Source: Streptomyces exfoliatus
Lineage (GTDB): Bacteria; Actinomycetota; Actinomycetes; Streptomycetales; Streptomycetaceae
NCBI RefSeq assembly: GCF_000725545.1
Contig: NZ_JNZP01000015.1
Location: 310,001 to 374,000, forward strand
Length of the DNA stretch: 64,000 bases
Reading direction: 5' to 3'
The position numbers and the translations under genes are program-made. This document shows, one piece after another, positions 1-9,568 of this stretch; position 1 is the first letter of the stretch; every line of letters begins with the position of its first letter. The notes beneath the pieces are model-generated. The model had not been told where the DNA came from and did not search any database. It saw nothing but the letters and a program-made list of their open reading frames with translations.

Positions 1-1145
1 AAGGCGTCGTCGGGCATGACGTAGTTGAGGCCGACGCCGAGGATGCCGAAGCCCGCGGTGAGCAGGATGCCGCCGTAAGGCACGCCGCCCTTGTTCATGA
101 CGCCGGTGAACTTGGGCGCGGAGCCCGCCAGCGACATGGAGCGCAGGATGCGGCCGGTGGAGTACAGGCCCGAGTTGAGGCTGGAGAGGGCGGCGGTGAG
201 GACGACGAGGTTCATCACGCCGGCGGCGCCGGCGATGCCCAGCTTGTCGAAGACGGTGACGAAGGGGCTCTGGTCGCCGGAGTAGGCCGTGTACGGCAGC
301 AGGAGGGCGAGGAGGATCACCGAGCCGACGTAGAAGAGGCCGACGCGCCACATGATCGAGTTGATCGCCTTCGGCATGATCTTCTCGGGGTTCTCGGTCT
401 CGCCGGCGGCGACGCCGCACAGTTCGACGGAGGCGTAGGCGAAGACGACGCCCTGGATGAGCAGCAGCATCGGCATGACGCCGCTGGGGAAGATGCCGCC
501 GTTGTCGGTGACCGTGGCGAGGCCCGGGGTGTGGCCGCCGATCTCGTGGGAGGTCACGACGAGGTAGATGCCGATGAGCATGAAGACGACCAGGGCGCCG
601 ACCTTGATGATCGCGAACCAGAACTCCATCTCGCCGAAGTACTTCACGGAGATCAGGTTGGCGGCGAGGACGACCGCGAGGGCGATCAGGGCGAGGATCC
701 ACTGGGGGACGTCGCTGAACATCGCCCAGAAGTGGGCGTAGGTGGCGGCCGCGGTGATGTCGGCGACGGCGGTGGTCGACCAGTTGAGGAAGTAGAGCCA
801 GCCGGCCGTGTAGGCGCCCTTCTCGCCCATGAACTCACGGGCGTAGGAGACGAAGGCGCCGGAGGAGGGGCGGTAGAGGACCAGCTCGCCGAGGGCCCGC
901 ACCACGAGGAAGGCGAAGACGCCGCAGACGGCGTAGGCGATGAAGAGGGAGGGGCCCGCCTGGGACATCCGGCCGCCGGCGCCCAGGAAGAGGCCGGTGC
1001 CGATGGCGCCGCCGATGGCGATCATGTTGACGTGCCGGGACTTGAGGTCCTTGCGGTATCCGGCGTCGCCGGCGTCGACGTGGGGGGCGGCCGGGCTCGC
1101 CGGTACGGCGGACAGCGGCTCGGCCGCGGTGACGCGGTCACTCAT
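1..1145 (-). CDS. Amino-acid permease of the APC superfamily (AAT family), 3' end outside the window
   Basis: About 381 codons are present from an ATG at 1145; the last roughly 100 residues lie off the left edge. The N-terminus (about 40 residues) is hydrophilic, then comes the family's first helix with a [13 protein letters not shown] substrate-loop motif, followed by alternating hydrophobic helices and the conserved [15 protein letters not shown] and [13 protein letters not shown] stretches. These mark the AAT group of proton-coupled amino-acid importers (AnsP, CycA, GabP). The visible end, with [15 protein letters not shown] and a later NYVMPDDAF, is closest in my memory to L-asparagine permeases, but the substrate is not proven. 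It stands alone, with gntR upstream on the same strand about 200 bp away. Confidence 0.9.
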   Translation of the reverse strand, partial: MSDRVTAAEPLSAVPASPAAPHVDAGDAGYRKDLKSRHVNMIAIGGAIGTGLFLGAGGRMSQAGPSLFIAYAVCGVFAFLVVRALGELVLYRPSSGAFVSYAREFMGEKGAYTAGWLYFLNWSTTAVADITAAATYAHFWAMFSDVPQWILALIALAVVLAANLISVKYFGEMEFWFAIIKVGALVVFMLIGIYLVVTSHEIGGHTPGLATVTDNGGIFPSGVMPMLLLIQGVVFAYASVELCGVAAGETENPEKIMPKAINSIMWRVGLFYVGSVILLALLLPYTAYSGDQSPFVTVFDKLGIAGAAGVMNLVVLTAALSSLNSGLYSTGRILRSMSLAGSAPKFTGVMNKGGVPYGGILLTAGFGILGVGLNYVMPDDA

Positions 1146-1240
1146 GGAGTTGTTCGCCTTCGTGAGGGGGCTGTGCGGTACCCGGCCGTGCGCTGGTGGG
1201 GGTCTCCCGGCACGGCCAGCGGTCATCCTCACGGCAAGGA

Positions 1241-1260
1241 GCGCCAACTGACTGTGGCGC
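1241..1260. other. Small inverted repeat upstream of the permease
   Basis: GCGCCA and TGGCGC face each other across 8 nt. The repeat lies in the 196-bp gap (1146-1341) between gntR and the permease, so it could be a weak terminator for gntR or an operator for the permease. Nothing else is evident in this gap. Confidence 0.3.
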
Positions 1261-1341
1261 ATGTCACTGAACGCCCATATTTGAGCTAGTTCAGAGCTTT
1301 ACCCGTCCGTAGGGCGCCCGTCGCCTCCCGGACACCTCCGG

Positions 1342-2043
1342 CTACGGAGCGAGAACGTCCAGTTCCCGGAGGGCGCCGACGGCGATCTGGCGGGTCAGCT
1401 CCTCGGCACGGGCCGCGTCCCGCTCGCGCACGGCCTCGGCGACCTGGACGTGGAGGGTGACGGCGGCCGGGTCGGGGTCCTCGAACATCACGTGGTGGTG
1501 GGTGCGGCCGGTGAGGACCTCGGCGACGACGTCGCCGAGGCGGGCGAACATCTCGTTCCCCGAGGCGTCGAGGACGACCCGGTGGAAGGCGACGTCGTGG
1601 ACGAGGTACTCCTCCAGGCGCCGGCCGCGCGAGGTGGCGACCATGCCGAGGGCCTGTTCGGTGAGCTCGCGGCACTGCTCGGGGGTGGCGTTCAGGGCGG
1701 CCAGCCCGGCGGCGACGGGTTCGACGGCGGAGCGCAGCACGGTGAGCGAGCGGAGCTGGCGGGGGCGGTCGGCGCCGGCGAGGCGCCAGCGGATGACCTG
1801 GGGGTCGTAGACGTTCCAGCTCGCGGTGGGGAGCACGGTGACGCCGACGCGGCGTCGGGACTCGACGAGGTGCATGGACTCCAGGACGCGGACGACCTCG
1901 CGGACGACGGTCCGGGAGACGTCGAAGCGCTGGGCCAGCTCGTCGGTGCGCAGCACGGTGCCCGGGGGGTACTCCCCCGCGGTGATCGCGAGGCCCAGGG
2001 TGGCCAGGACGTGTGAGTGGAGCCCCTGGGCCGGTGTCGTCAT
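1342..2043 (-). CDS. gntR: GntR-family (FadR subfamily) regulator of gluconate use
   Basis: 233 residues. The N-terminal 70 residues form a GntR winged helix with the LAQRFDVSRTVVREVVRVLE recognition segment; the rest is an all-helical FCD effector domain with the usual acidic and histidine metal positions (for example HDVAFH near residue 150 and later histidines). It is divergent from gntK and gntP with 146 bp between the starts, and that gap carries a perfect palindrome at 2088-2104. By analogy with the S. coelicolor gnt locus (SCO1678-1680, from memory), it should repress gntK-gntP and itself until gluconate or a phosphorylated product accumulates. Effector identity is inferred. Confidence 0.9.
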   Translation of the reverse strand: MTTPAQGLHSHVLATLGLAITAGEYPPGTVLRTDELAQRFDVSRTVVREVVRVLESMHLVESRRRVGVTVLPTASWNVYDPQVIRWRLAGADRPRQLRSLTVLRSAVEPVAAGLAALNATPEQCRELTEQALGMVATSRGRRLEEYLVHDVAFHRVVLDASGNEMFARLGDVVAEVLTGRTHHHVMFEDPDPAAVTLHVQVAEAVRERDAARAEELTRQIAVGALRELDVLAP

Positions 2044-2087
2044 GGGGCAAGCCTATGCGGGCCCGCCCGGGTGATCACTTCGGGAAT

Positions 2088-2104
2088 TAAAAGTACTACT
2101 TTTA
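2088..2104. promoter_or_regulatory. Probable GntR operator in the gntR-gntK gap
   Basis: TAAAAGTACTACTTTTA is a perfect 17-bp palindrome around a single central C. It is strikingly AT-rich for this chromosome and lies 45 bp upstream of gntR and 86 bp upstream of gntK, where it could cover both promoters. No other copy was noticed in the window. Confidence 0.75.
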
Positions 2105-2189
2105 TGTCACAGCCTCTTGAATACGTCGTACCCAATGGGTTTCATGGGCGCGACGGATCGATGTCGAAGAAGACAGCGAGGCACCACAC

Positions 2190-2708
2190 ATGAGCACCAC
2201 CCCCCACCTTCCGGTCGTCGTCGTGATGGGCGTCGCCGGGACCGGCAAGACCACGATCGGCCCGCTGGTCGCCGAAGCGCTGAACCTCCCGTACGCGGAG
2301 GGCGACGACTTCCACCCGGCCTCGAACGTGGCCAAGATGTCGGCCGGCACCCCCCTGGACGACTCCGACCGGGAGCCCTGGCTCGACGCCATCGGGACGT
2401 GGGCGCACGACCGGGCCGGACTCGGCGGGGTGGTGAGCAGCTCCGCGCTGAAGCGGAGCTACCGGGACCGGCTGCGCGCCGCGGCCCCCGGCGTGGTCTT
2501 CCTCCATCTGACAGGCGACCGGAAGCTCATCGAGCAGCGCATGGGAGGCCGCAAGGGCCACTTCATGCCGACGGCGCTCCTTGACTCCCAGTTCGCCACC
2601 CTGCAGCCGCTGCAGGACGACGAGGCCGGCGTCGCCGTCGACGTGTCCGGCACCCCCGAAGAAATCGCCGCCCGCGCCGTCGTCGCACTGCGCCGGCTCA
2701 CCCACTGA
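2190..2708 (+). CDS. gntK: Gluconokinase
   Basis: 172 residues, the normal size for the small GntK family of P-loop kinases that phosphorylate D-gluconate to 6-phosphogluconate with ATP. The Walker A motif GVAGTGKTT is at residues 14-22, followed by the family's EGDDFHP substrate segment, the PLDDSDREPWL loop and the R-x-GHFMP region that closes over ATP. The product feeds the pentose phosphate pathway. The stop is 15 bp before the gntP start, so the two are almost certainly co-transcribed, divergent from gntR. Confidence 0.95.
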   Translation: MSTTPHLPVVVVMGVAGTGKTTIGPLVAEALNLPYAEGDDFHPASNVAKMSAGTPLDDSDREPWLDAIGTWAHDRAGLGGVVSSSALKRSYRDRLRAAAPGVVFLHLTGDRKLIEQRMGGRKGHFMPTALLDSQFATLQPLQDDEAGVAVDVSGTPEEIAARAVVALRRLTH

Positions 2709-2723
2709 CCCCGAGGACCCACC

Positions 2724-4121
2724 GTGACCAGTCTCAGCGTCGAGACCCTGGCAGCGGACGCCGTCGAACCGATCACCTCGGCCGGCAACGCCCAGCTGGG
2801 CATCGCCGTACTCGCCGGCATCGCCGTCATCGTCCTGCTCATCACCAAGTTCAAGCTGCACGCGTTCCTGGCGCTGACCATCGGGTCGCTCGCGCTCGGC
2901 GCGTTCGCCGGCGCTCCGCTCGCCGACACGATCAAGTCGTTCACCACCGGCCTGGGCGCCACCGTGGCCGGCGTGGGCGTGCTGATCGCGCTCGGCGCCA
3001 TCCTCGGCAAGCTCCTCGCCGACTCCGGGGGCGCCGACCAGATCGTCGACACGATCCTGGCCAGGGCGAGCGGCCGGGCCATGCCCTGGGCGATGGTCCT
3101 CATCGCCTCCGTGATCGGGCTGCCGCTCTTCTTCGAGGTCGGCATCGTGCTGCTGATCCCGGTGGTCCTGATGGTCGCCAAGCGCGGCAACTACTCCCTG
3201 ATGCGGATCGGCGTCCCTGCCCTCGCCGGACTCTCCGTGATGCACGGGCTCATCCCGCCGCACCCCGGTCCGCTCGTCGCGATCGACGCGGTCGGCGCCA
3301 ACCTGGGCGTCACCCTCGCCCTCGGCCTGGTCGTCGCGATCCCGACGGTGATCATCGCCGGCCCGGTCTTCTCCCGGTACGCCGCCCGCTGGGTGGACAT
3401 CCCGGCGCCCGAGCACATGATCCCGACGCGTCCTTCCGAGGACCTGGAGAAGCGTCCCGGCTTCGGCGTCACCGTCGCGACCGTGCTGCTGCCCGTCGTC
3501 CTGATGCTGGTCAAGGCGCTCGTCGACATCGTGGTGGACGACCCGGAGAACAGCGTCCAGAAGGTCACGGACGTCATCGGCTCGCCGCTGATCGCGCTGC
3601 TCACGGCCGTCATAGTCGCCCTCTTCACGCTCGGCCGGGCCGCCGGCTTCACCAAGGAGCGGCTGTCCTCGACCGTCGAGAAGTCCCTCGCCCCGATCGC
3701 GGGCGTGCTGCTGATCGTCGGCGCGGGCGGCGGCTTCAAGCAGACCCTGATCGACATCGGCGTCGGCCAGATGATCCTGGACTTCTCCGAGAACTGGTCC
3801 ATCCCGGCCCTGCTGCTGGCCTGGCTGATCGCGGTCGCGATCCGGCTCGCCACGGGCTCGGCGACGGTGGCGACGATCTCGGCGGCGGGGCTCGTGGCTC
3901 CGCTGGCGGAGGGCATGTCGACCGGGGAGACGGCCCTGCTCGTCCTCGCGATCGGTGCGGGTTCGCTCTTCTTCAGCCACGTCAACGACGCGGGGTTCTG
4001 GCTGGTGAAGGAGTACTTCGGGATGAGCGTCGGCCAGACGATCAAGACCTGGTCGGTGATGGAGACGATCATCTCGGTCGTCGGCATCGTTTTCGTCCTG
4101 CTGCTTTCGCTGGTGTTGTAG
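2724..4121 (+). CDS. gntP: Gluconate:proton symporter, GntP family
   Basis: 465 residues, the usual GntP length, starting at GTG 2724. About 12 to 14 hydrophobic helices are visible, with family segments such as GALLGK-like GAILGKLLADSGGAD, the IGLPLFFEVGIVLLIP stretch, HGLIPPHPGP and SATVATISAAG. It imports gluconate across the cell membrane for GntK. It follows gntK directly and shares its promoter region and the 2088-2104 palindrome. Confidence 0.95.
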   Translation: MTSLSVETLAADAVEPITSAGNAQLGIAVLAGIAVIVLLITKFKLHAFLALTIGSLALGAFAGAPLADTIKSFTTGLGATVAGVGVLIALGAILGKLLADSGGADQIVDTILARASGRAMPWAMVLIASVIGLPLFFEVGIVLLIPVVLMVAKRGNYSLMRIGVPALAGLSVMHGLIPPHPGPLVAIDAVGANLGVTLALGLVVAIPTVIIAGPVFSRYAARWVDIPAPEHMIPTRPSEDLEKRPGFGVTVATVLLPVVLMLVKALVDIVVDDPENSVQKVTDVIGSPLIALLTAVIVALFTLGRAAGFTKERLSSTVEKSLAPIAGVLLIVGAGGGFKQTLIDIGVGQMILDFSENWSIPALLLAWLIAVAIRLATGSATVATISAAGLVAPLAEGMSTGETALLVLAIGAGSLFFSHVNDAGFWLVKEYFGMSVGQTIKTWSVMETIISVVGIVFVLLLSLVL

Positions 4122-4175
4122 CCCAGCTCTCGCGTACGGCTCCGAGGGCCGGTCGTGGCTGACAGACTGTCGGCC

Positions 4176-4613
4176 ATGACCGGCCCTCACGCGCTCAAGC
4201 CCTTCCTCCTCGCCTTCCCCGGCCCGCTCCGCGACCGGCTCGTCGCCGCCGTCCTCTCCGGCGAGAAGACGGCCACGACCGGGCTCCTCGTGGAGTACGA
4301 GATCGAGAAGGAGGATCTGCCGGAGGCGGGCGAGCGCTCGGCGCTCATCGACTCGGACGGCCGCGAGGTGGCGGTCGTGGAGATCACGGAGGTCCGCGTG
4401 CTGCCCCTGGGCGAGGCGGACCTCCGGCTCGCCCTCGACGAGGGCGAGGGCTTCCTGTCTGTCGCGGACTGGCGCGAGGCCCACGAGCGCTTCTGGCACG
4501 GCGAGGAGATGCGGGAGGCGCTCGGGGACCCGGGGTTCGTGGTGGACGACGGGACGATGCTGGTGGTGGAGCGGTTCCGGGTGGTGGAGACGCTGTCCCC
4601 CGACGTCAGCTGA
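4176..4613 (+). CDS. ASCH-domain protein
   Basis: 145 residues from ATG 4176; an in-frame GTG at 4155 is possible but a weak -10-like CAGACT lies just upstream of 4176. The ASCH fold is suggested by the GEKTATTGLLVEYE segment near residue 30 (the GxKxxT motif of the family), the paired beta-strands RSALIDSDGREVAVVEITEVRV, and the C-terminal aromatic segment FWHGEEM. ASCH proteins resemble PUA folds and are thought to bind RNA or modified nucleosides; some hydrolyse N4-acetylcytidine. The role here is unknown. It follows gntP by 54 bp but is probably independent. Confidence 0.8.
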   Translation: MTGPHALKPFLLAFPGPLRDRLVAAVLSGEKTATTGLLVEYEIEKEDLPEAGERSALIDSDGREVAVVEITEVRVLPLGEADLRLALDEGEGFLSVADWREAHERFWHGEEMREALGDPGFVVDDGTMLVVERFRVVETLSPDVS

Positions 4614-4631
4614 CCGTACTTCCCCCCGACC

Positions 4632-6287
4632 TCAGCCGACCGCCTTCGCCGCCGCCCGGCCCGCCGCGCGGCCCGAGAAGATGCAGCCGCCGAGGAAGGT
4701 GCCTTCGAGGGAGCGGTAGCCGTGGACGCCTCCGCCGCCGAAGCCGGCCGCCTCGCCCGCCGCGTACACGCCCGCGAGCGGTTCGCCGCCCTCCGTCAGG
4801 ACCCGGGAGTCGAGGTCGGTCTCCAGGCCACCGAGGGACTTGCGGGTGAGGATGTTGAGGCGTACGGCGATCAGCGGGCCCGCCTCGGGGTCCAGGATCC
4901 GGTGCGGGGTCGCCGTGCGAATGAGCTTGTCGCCCAGGTACTTGCGGGCGCCGCGGATCGCCGTGACCTGGAGGTCCTTGGTGAAGGGGTTGGCGATCTC
5001 ACGGTCGCGGGCGGTGATCTCGCGGCGCAGGGCCGTCTCGTCGATCAGGTCCTCGCCGGTGATCCGGTTCATGCCGCGGACGAGGGCGGAGAGGTCGTTC
5101 TCGACGACGAAGTCGACGCCCTTGTCCATGAACGCCTGGACGGGGCCCGGCACGTCGGCGCGGGCGCGGCCGAGGACGTCGCGGATCGACTTGCCGGTGA
5201 GGTCGGGGTTCTGTTCGGAGCCGGAGAGCGCGAACTCCTTGCCGATGATCCGCTTGTCGAGGACGAACCAGGTGTGGTCGTGGCCGGTCCGCATGATGTG
5301 TTCGAGGGTGCCCAGGGTGTCGAAGCCGGGGAAGAGCGGGACGGGCAGGCGCCTGCCGGTCGCGTCGAACCAGAGCGAGGACGGTCCGGGCAGGATGCGG
5401 ATGCCGTGCCGGGCCCAGATGGGGTTCCAGTTCTCGATGCCCTCGGTGTAGTGCCACATCCGGTCGCGGTTGATGTGGCGGGCGCCGGCCTTCTCGGCGA
5501 CGCCGAGCATCAGGCCGTCGACGTGGGCGGGCACGCCGGAGAGCATCCGGGCGGGCGGGGTGCCGAGGCGCTCGGGCCACTGCGCGCGGACGAGGTCGTG
5601 GTTGCCGCCGATGCCGCCGGAGGTGACGATCACGGCCTGGGCGCGCAGTTCGAAGGTGCCGGTGGACGTGCGGGTGCTGGCGGTGCCGCGGGCGGCGGTG
5701 GAGGGTTCGAGGATCTCGCCGGTGACGGTGTCGACGGCTCCGGCGGTACGCCCGAGGGCGGTGACCCGGTGGCGGAAGCGGAGCCGGACGAGGCCGCGGG
5801 CGACGCCCTCGCGGACCTTGCGCTCGAAGGGGGCGACGAGGCCGGGGCCCGTGCCCCAGGTGATGTGGAAGCGGGGGACGGAGTTGCCGTGGCCGTTGGC
5901 GTCGTAGCCGCCGCGCTCGGCCCAGCCGACGACGGGGAAGAAGCGCACCCCGCGCGCGTGGAGCCAGGAGCGCTTCTCGCCGGCGGCGAAGTCGACGTAC
6001 GCCTCGGCCCACTTCCTGGGCCAGTGGTCCTCGGTCCTGTCGAAGCCGGCGGTGCCGTACCAGTCCTGGAGGGCGAGGGCGTGGCTGTCCTTGACGCGCA
6101 TCCTGCGCTGCTCGGGCGAGTCGACGAGGAAGAGGCCGCCGAAGGACCAGTGGGCCTGGCCGCCCAGGGACTGTTCGGGTTCCTGGTCGAGGAGGATCAC
6201 GGTGCGGCCGGCGTCGACCAGCTCGGCGGTGGCGACGAGGCCGGCGAGGCCGGCCCCGATCACGATGACATCAGCGTCGTAGGACAT
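4632..6287 (-). CDS. FAD-binding dehydrogenase, KstD-like
   Basis: 551 residues from ATG 6287; an open frame continues far upstream but has no gene-like content. The N-terminal Rossmann motif VIVIGAGLAGLVATAEL (residues 6-22) binds the FAD adenosine, and the C-terminal ESLGGLETDLDSRVL and YAAGEAAGFGGGGVHGYRSLEG segments complete the flavin site seen in the fumarate reductase/3-ketosteroid-delta-1-dehydrogenase superfamily. It is an oxidoreductase with unknown substrate. The divergent neighbour operon encodes a TetR regulator and a hydroxysteroid dehydrogenase-like SDR, so a steroid or polycyclic substrate is plausible. Two palindromes lie in the shared gap. Confidence 0.85.
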   Translation of the reverse strand: MSYDADVIVIGAGLAGLVATAELVDAGRTVILLDQEPEQSLGGQAHWSFGGLFLVDSPEQRRMRVKDSHALALQDWYGTAGFDRTEDHWPRKWAEAYVDFAAGEKRSWLHARGVRFFPVVGWAERGGYDANGHGNSVPRFHITWGTGPGLVAPFERKVREGVARGLVRLRFRHRVTALGRTAGAVDTVTGEILEPSTAARGTASTRTSTGTFELRAQAVIVTSGGIGGNHDLVRAQWPERLGTPPARMLSGVPAHVDGLMLGVAEKAGARHINRDRMWHYTEGIENWNPIWARHGIRILPGPSSLWFDATGRRLPVPLFPGFDTLGTLEHIMRTGHDHTWFVLDKRIIGKEFALSGSEQNPDLTGKSIRDVLGRARADVPGPVQAFMDKGVDFVVENDLSALVRGMNRITGEDLIDETALRREITARDREIANPFTKDLQVTAIRGARKYLGDKLIRTATPHRILDPEAGPLIAVRLNILTRKSLGGLETDLDSRVLTEGGEPLAGVYAAGEAAGFGGGGVHGYRSLEGTFLGGCIFSGRAAGRAAAKAVG

Positions 6288-6300
6288 GGACCGCATCTTG

Positions 6301-6316
6301 GATACACGGATGTATC
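6301..6316. promoter_or_regulatory. Palindrome next to the KstD-like gene start
   Basis: GATACACGGATGTATC has perfect 6-bp arms around CGGA and begins 13 bp upstream of the flavoprotein ATG. It differs in sequence from the palindrome at 6355-6371 in the same gap, so it may be a second operator type. Confidence 0.45.
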
Positions 6317-6354
6317 GAGTCAACCGTTTGGCTGCCCCCAGCCCCTCCCACTTT

Positions 6355-6374
6355 TTAATGTCGAGCATTAACAT
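6355..6374 (+). promoter_or_regulatory. TetR operator overlapping a leaderless promoter
   Basis: TTAATGTCGAGCATTAA (6355-6371) has perfect 6-bp arms around TCGAG. It overlaps a -10-like TAACAT at 6369-6374, which is followed by 6 nt and then the tetR ATG at 6381. This is the layout expected for an autorepressed leaderless gene. Confidence 0.65.
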
Positions 6375-6380
6375 GAACGC

Positions 6381-7798
<1,418 letters not shown>

Positions 7799-7833
7799 GC
7801 GGGAGTGTCGTACGCCGGTGATTTCATGGGGCC

Positions 7834-8361
7834 ATGAACCCCGCTGAGGAGATCCTCGACATCGTCGACGAGAACGACGAGGTGATCGGCCAGGCCCCGC
7901 GCGGCGAGACGTACGCGGGGGGCCTGATCCACCGTTGCGCCTTCGTCCTGGTCAGGGACGCCGGAGGGCGCGTCTTCGTGCATCGCCGCACCCCGACGAA
8001 GCTGGTCTTCCCTTCTCTGTACGACATGTTCGTCGGCGGGGTCGTCGGGGCGGGCGAGAGTTACGACGAGGCGGCGCTGCGCGAGGCCGAGGAGGAACTC
8101 GGCGTCTCGGGCCTGCCGCGGCCGACGCCGCTCTTCAGGTTCCTGTACCGCTCCCCCGAGGGCGTCGCGCGCTGGTGGTCCGCCGTCTACGAGGTCCGCT
8201 GCGAACTGCCGGTCCGCCCGCAGGTCGAGGAGGTCGCCTGGCACGGTTTCCTCACCGACGAGGAGCTGGCCGGCCGGCTGGACGAGTGGGAGTGGGTGCC
8301 GGACGGGCTCGCCGCGTACGAACTGCTGCGGGCCCGGCGTGATCGGCGGGGCACCGTCTAG
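7834..8361 (+). CDS. Nudix hydrolase
   Basis: 175 residues. The Nudix box runs GGVVGAGESYDEAALREAEEELGV around residues 69-92, with REAEEELG carrying the metal-binding glutamates. The N-terminal DIVDENDEVIGQAPRGE and HRCAFVLVRD segments resemble the YfcD/IPP-isomerase-like branch of the superfamily. It should hydrolyse a nucleoside diphosphate-linked compound; the substrate cannot be told. The gene appears to stand alone between the SDR and the DUF202 pair. Confidence 0.9.
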   Translation: MNPAEEILDIVDENDEVIGQAPRGETYAGGLIHRCAFVLVRDAGGRVFVHRRTPTKLVFPSLYDMFVGGVVGAGESYDEAALREAEEELGVSGLPRPTPLFRFLYRSPEGVARWWSAVYEVRCELPVRPQVEEVAWHGFLTDEELAGRLDEWEWVPDGLAAYELLRARRDRRGTV

Positions 8362-8369
8362 ACAGGCCC

Positions 8370-8375
8370 TAAGGT
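8370..8375 (+). promoter_or_regulatory. Probable -10 box of a leaderless promoter
   Basis: TAAGGT is followed by 6 nt and the GTG start at 8382. There is no purine-rich ribosome-binding site, and the spacing equals that of the other leaderless candidates in this window. Confidence 0.5.
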
Positions 8376-8381
8376 GCGCAT

Positions 8382-8777
8382 GTGAGCGATTTCGTGCAGA
8401 GTCTGCGGCTGTGGTTCGCGCCCGGGCGGATCAAGGACGAGGGCGAGACCCCCGACTACCGGTTCTCCCTGGCCAACGAGCGGACATTCCTCGCCTGGAT
8501 CCGGACCGCGCTCGCGCTCGTCGGCGGCGGGTTCGCCGTCGACCAGTTCCTGCCGGACCTGCGCTGGGGCGTGCGCGTCGGGCTCGCGCTCGCCCTGCTC
8601 GCGGCCGGCGTGCTGTGCGCCCTGCGCGCGGTGAACCACTGGGTGCGCTGCGAGCGGGCCATGCGGCGCGGCGAGGACCTGCCCGTCTCCCGGTTCCCTG
8701 CGGTACTGAGCCTCGCGGTGGCCGTGGTGGCGCTCGCGATGGTGGTGGTCGTCGTCTTCGGCTGGGCCGGGCGGTGA
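8382..8777 (+). CDS. DUF202 (YidH-type) membrane protein
   Basis: 131 residues with three hydrophobic helices. The family signature PDYRFSLANERTFLAWIRTALAL lies at about residues 24-46, just before the first helix. DUF202 proteins are small cell-membrane proteins of unknown function. The gene starts at GTG 8382, 6 nt after a -10-like box, and its end overlaps the next DUF202 gene by 4 bp (GTGA), so the two products may form a heteromer. Confidence 0.88.
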   Translation: MSDFVQSLRLWFAPGRIKDEGETPDYRFSLANERTFLAWIRTALALVGGGFAVDQFLPDLRWGVRVGLALALLAAGVLCALRAVNHWVRCERAMRRGEDLPVSRFPAVLSLAVAVVALAMVVVVVFGWAGR

Positions 8778-9082
8778 CCGAGGTCCGCGATCCGGGACTC
8801 CAGCCGGAGCGGACCCGGCTCGCGTGGCGTCGTACGACCCTGTCCTGCACGGTGGTGGCGGTGCTCGCCGTCAAGGTGGCCGTGCACGACGACATCACGG
8901 CGGCCGGTCTGACCGGGCTCGCCCTGTCGGCCCTGGTGTGGGTGGCGTTCCTCGCCGTCGCCCACCGGCGCATCCGAGCCCTGGACGCGGCCAGGCCGCA
9001 CCCCCTCTCGTACCGGGGCGCGCTGCTCGCGGCGGTGTGCACGATCGCGCTCGCCGTCTGCGGGGCGGCGATGATCTGGTGA
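8774..9082 (+). CDS. Second, shorter DUF202 membrane protein
   Basis: 102 residues from GTG 8774, overlapping the previous stop. The QPERTRLAWRRTTLS motif near residue 10 is the shortened DUF202 signature, followed by three hydrophobic helices. The paired YidH/YidG-like arrangement is common in bacteria. Function unknown; the tight coupling argues for a joint membrane complex. Confidence 0.85.
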   Translation: MTEVRDPGLQPERTRLAWRRTTLSCTVVAVLAVKVAVHDDITAAGLTGLALSALVWVAFLAVAHRRIRALDAARPHPLSYRGALLAAVCTIALAVCGAAMIW

Positions 9083-9194
9083 CCGGGGATGCCGGTGCCG
9101 GAGCGACGGAGCGGACAGAAGTGGCGAACCAGGACGAGAGGGGCGTTCGCGGCTAGCCTGGGTGCGTCAGCCGACCCCTCACAGAGGCGATGTC

Positions 9195-9491
9195 ATGACC
9201 GTTCTCCACCATGAGCACCCCACGCACGCCCACGCGCACGGCCCGGACTGCGGCCACGCGGCGGTGACCCACGAGGACCACGTCGACTACGCGCACGACG
9301 GGCATCTGCACCGCGAGCACTCCGGGCACTGGGACGAGTGCGAGAAGTCCGGCCACGTCTCCCACGACGCCCACACCCACCAGCACGGGCCGGAGTGCGG
9401 GCACCAGGCCGTGAGCCACGGGAACCACGTCGACTACGTCCACGACGGACACCGGCACGCGGCCCACGACGGCCACTGGGACGACCACTGA
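9195..9491 (+). CDS. Histidine-rich metal-binding protein with internal duplication
   Basis: 98 residues from ATG 9195, of which about 28 are histidine. Two roughly 40-residue units are clearly duplicated: HGPDCGHAAVTHEDHVDYAH with DGHLHREHSGHWD, then HGPECGHQAVSHGNHVDYVH with DGHRHAAHDGHWD. There is no signal peptide or membrane segment, so a soluble cytoplasmic metal-binding role (zinc, nickel or copper buffering) is likely. Similar proteins in databases are sometimes called zinc transporter permease, which this sequence does not support. A -10-like TAGCCT at 9153 and a GAGG before the start suggest its own promoter. Confidence 0.82.
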   Translation: MTVLHHEHPTHAHAHGPDCGHAAVTHEDHVDYAHDGHLHREHSGHWDECEKSGHVSHDAHTHQHGPECGHQAVSHGNHVDYVHDGHRHAAHDGHWDDH

Positions 9492-9568
9492 GCCGTGTCG
9501 CCTTCCCCCGGAACCCGACCGGCTGACAGGCTGCGCCTGTCCGGCCGCTCTCCACCGGGGGAATCCCT

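Noticed and set aside
2142..4499. A 785-codon open frame antisense to gntK and gntP
   Set aside because: Its product is rich in Arg, Asp, Gly and Glu without domains, and gntK and gntP on the other strand are clear. It is a by-product of high GC in third codon positions.
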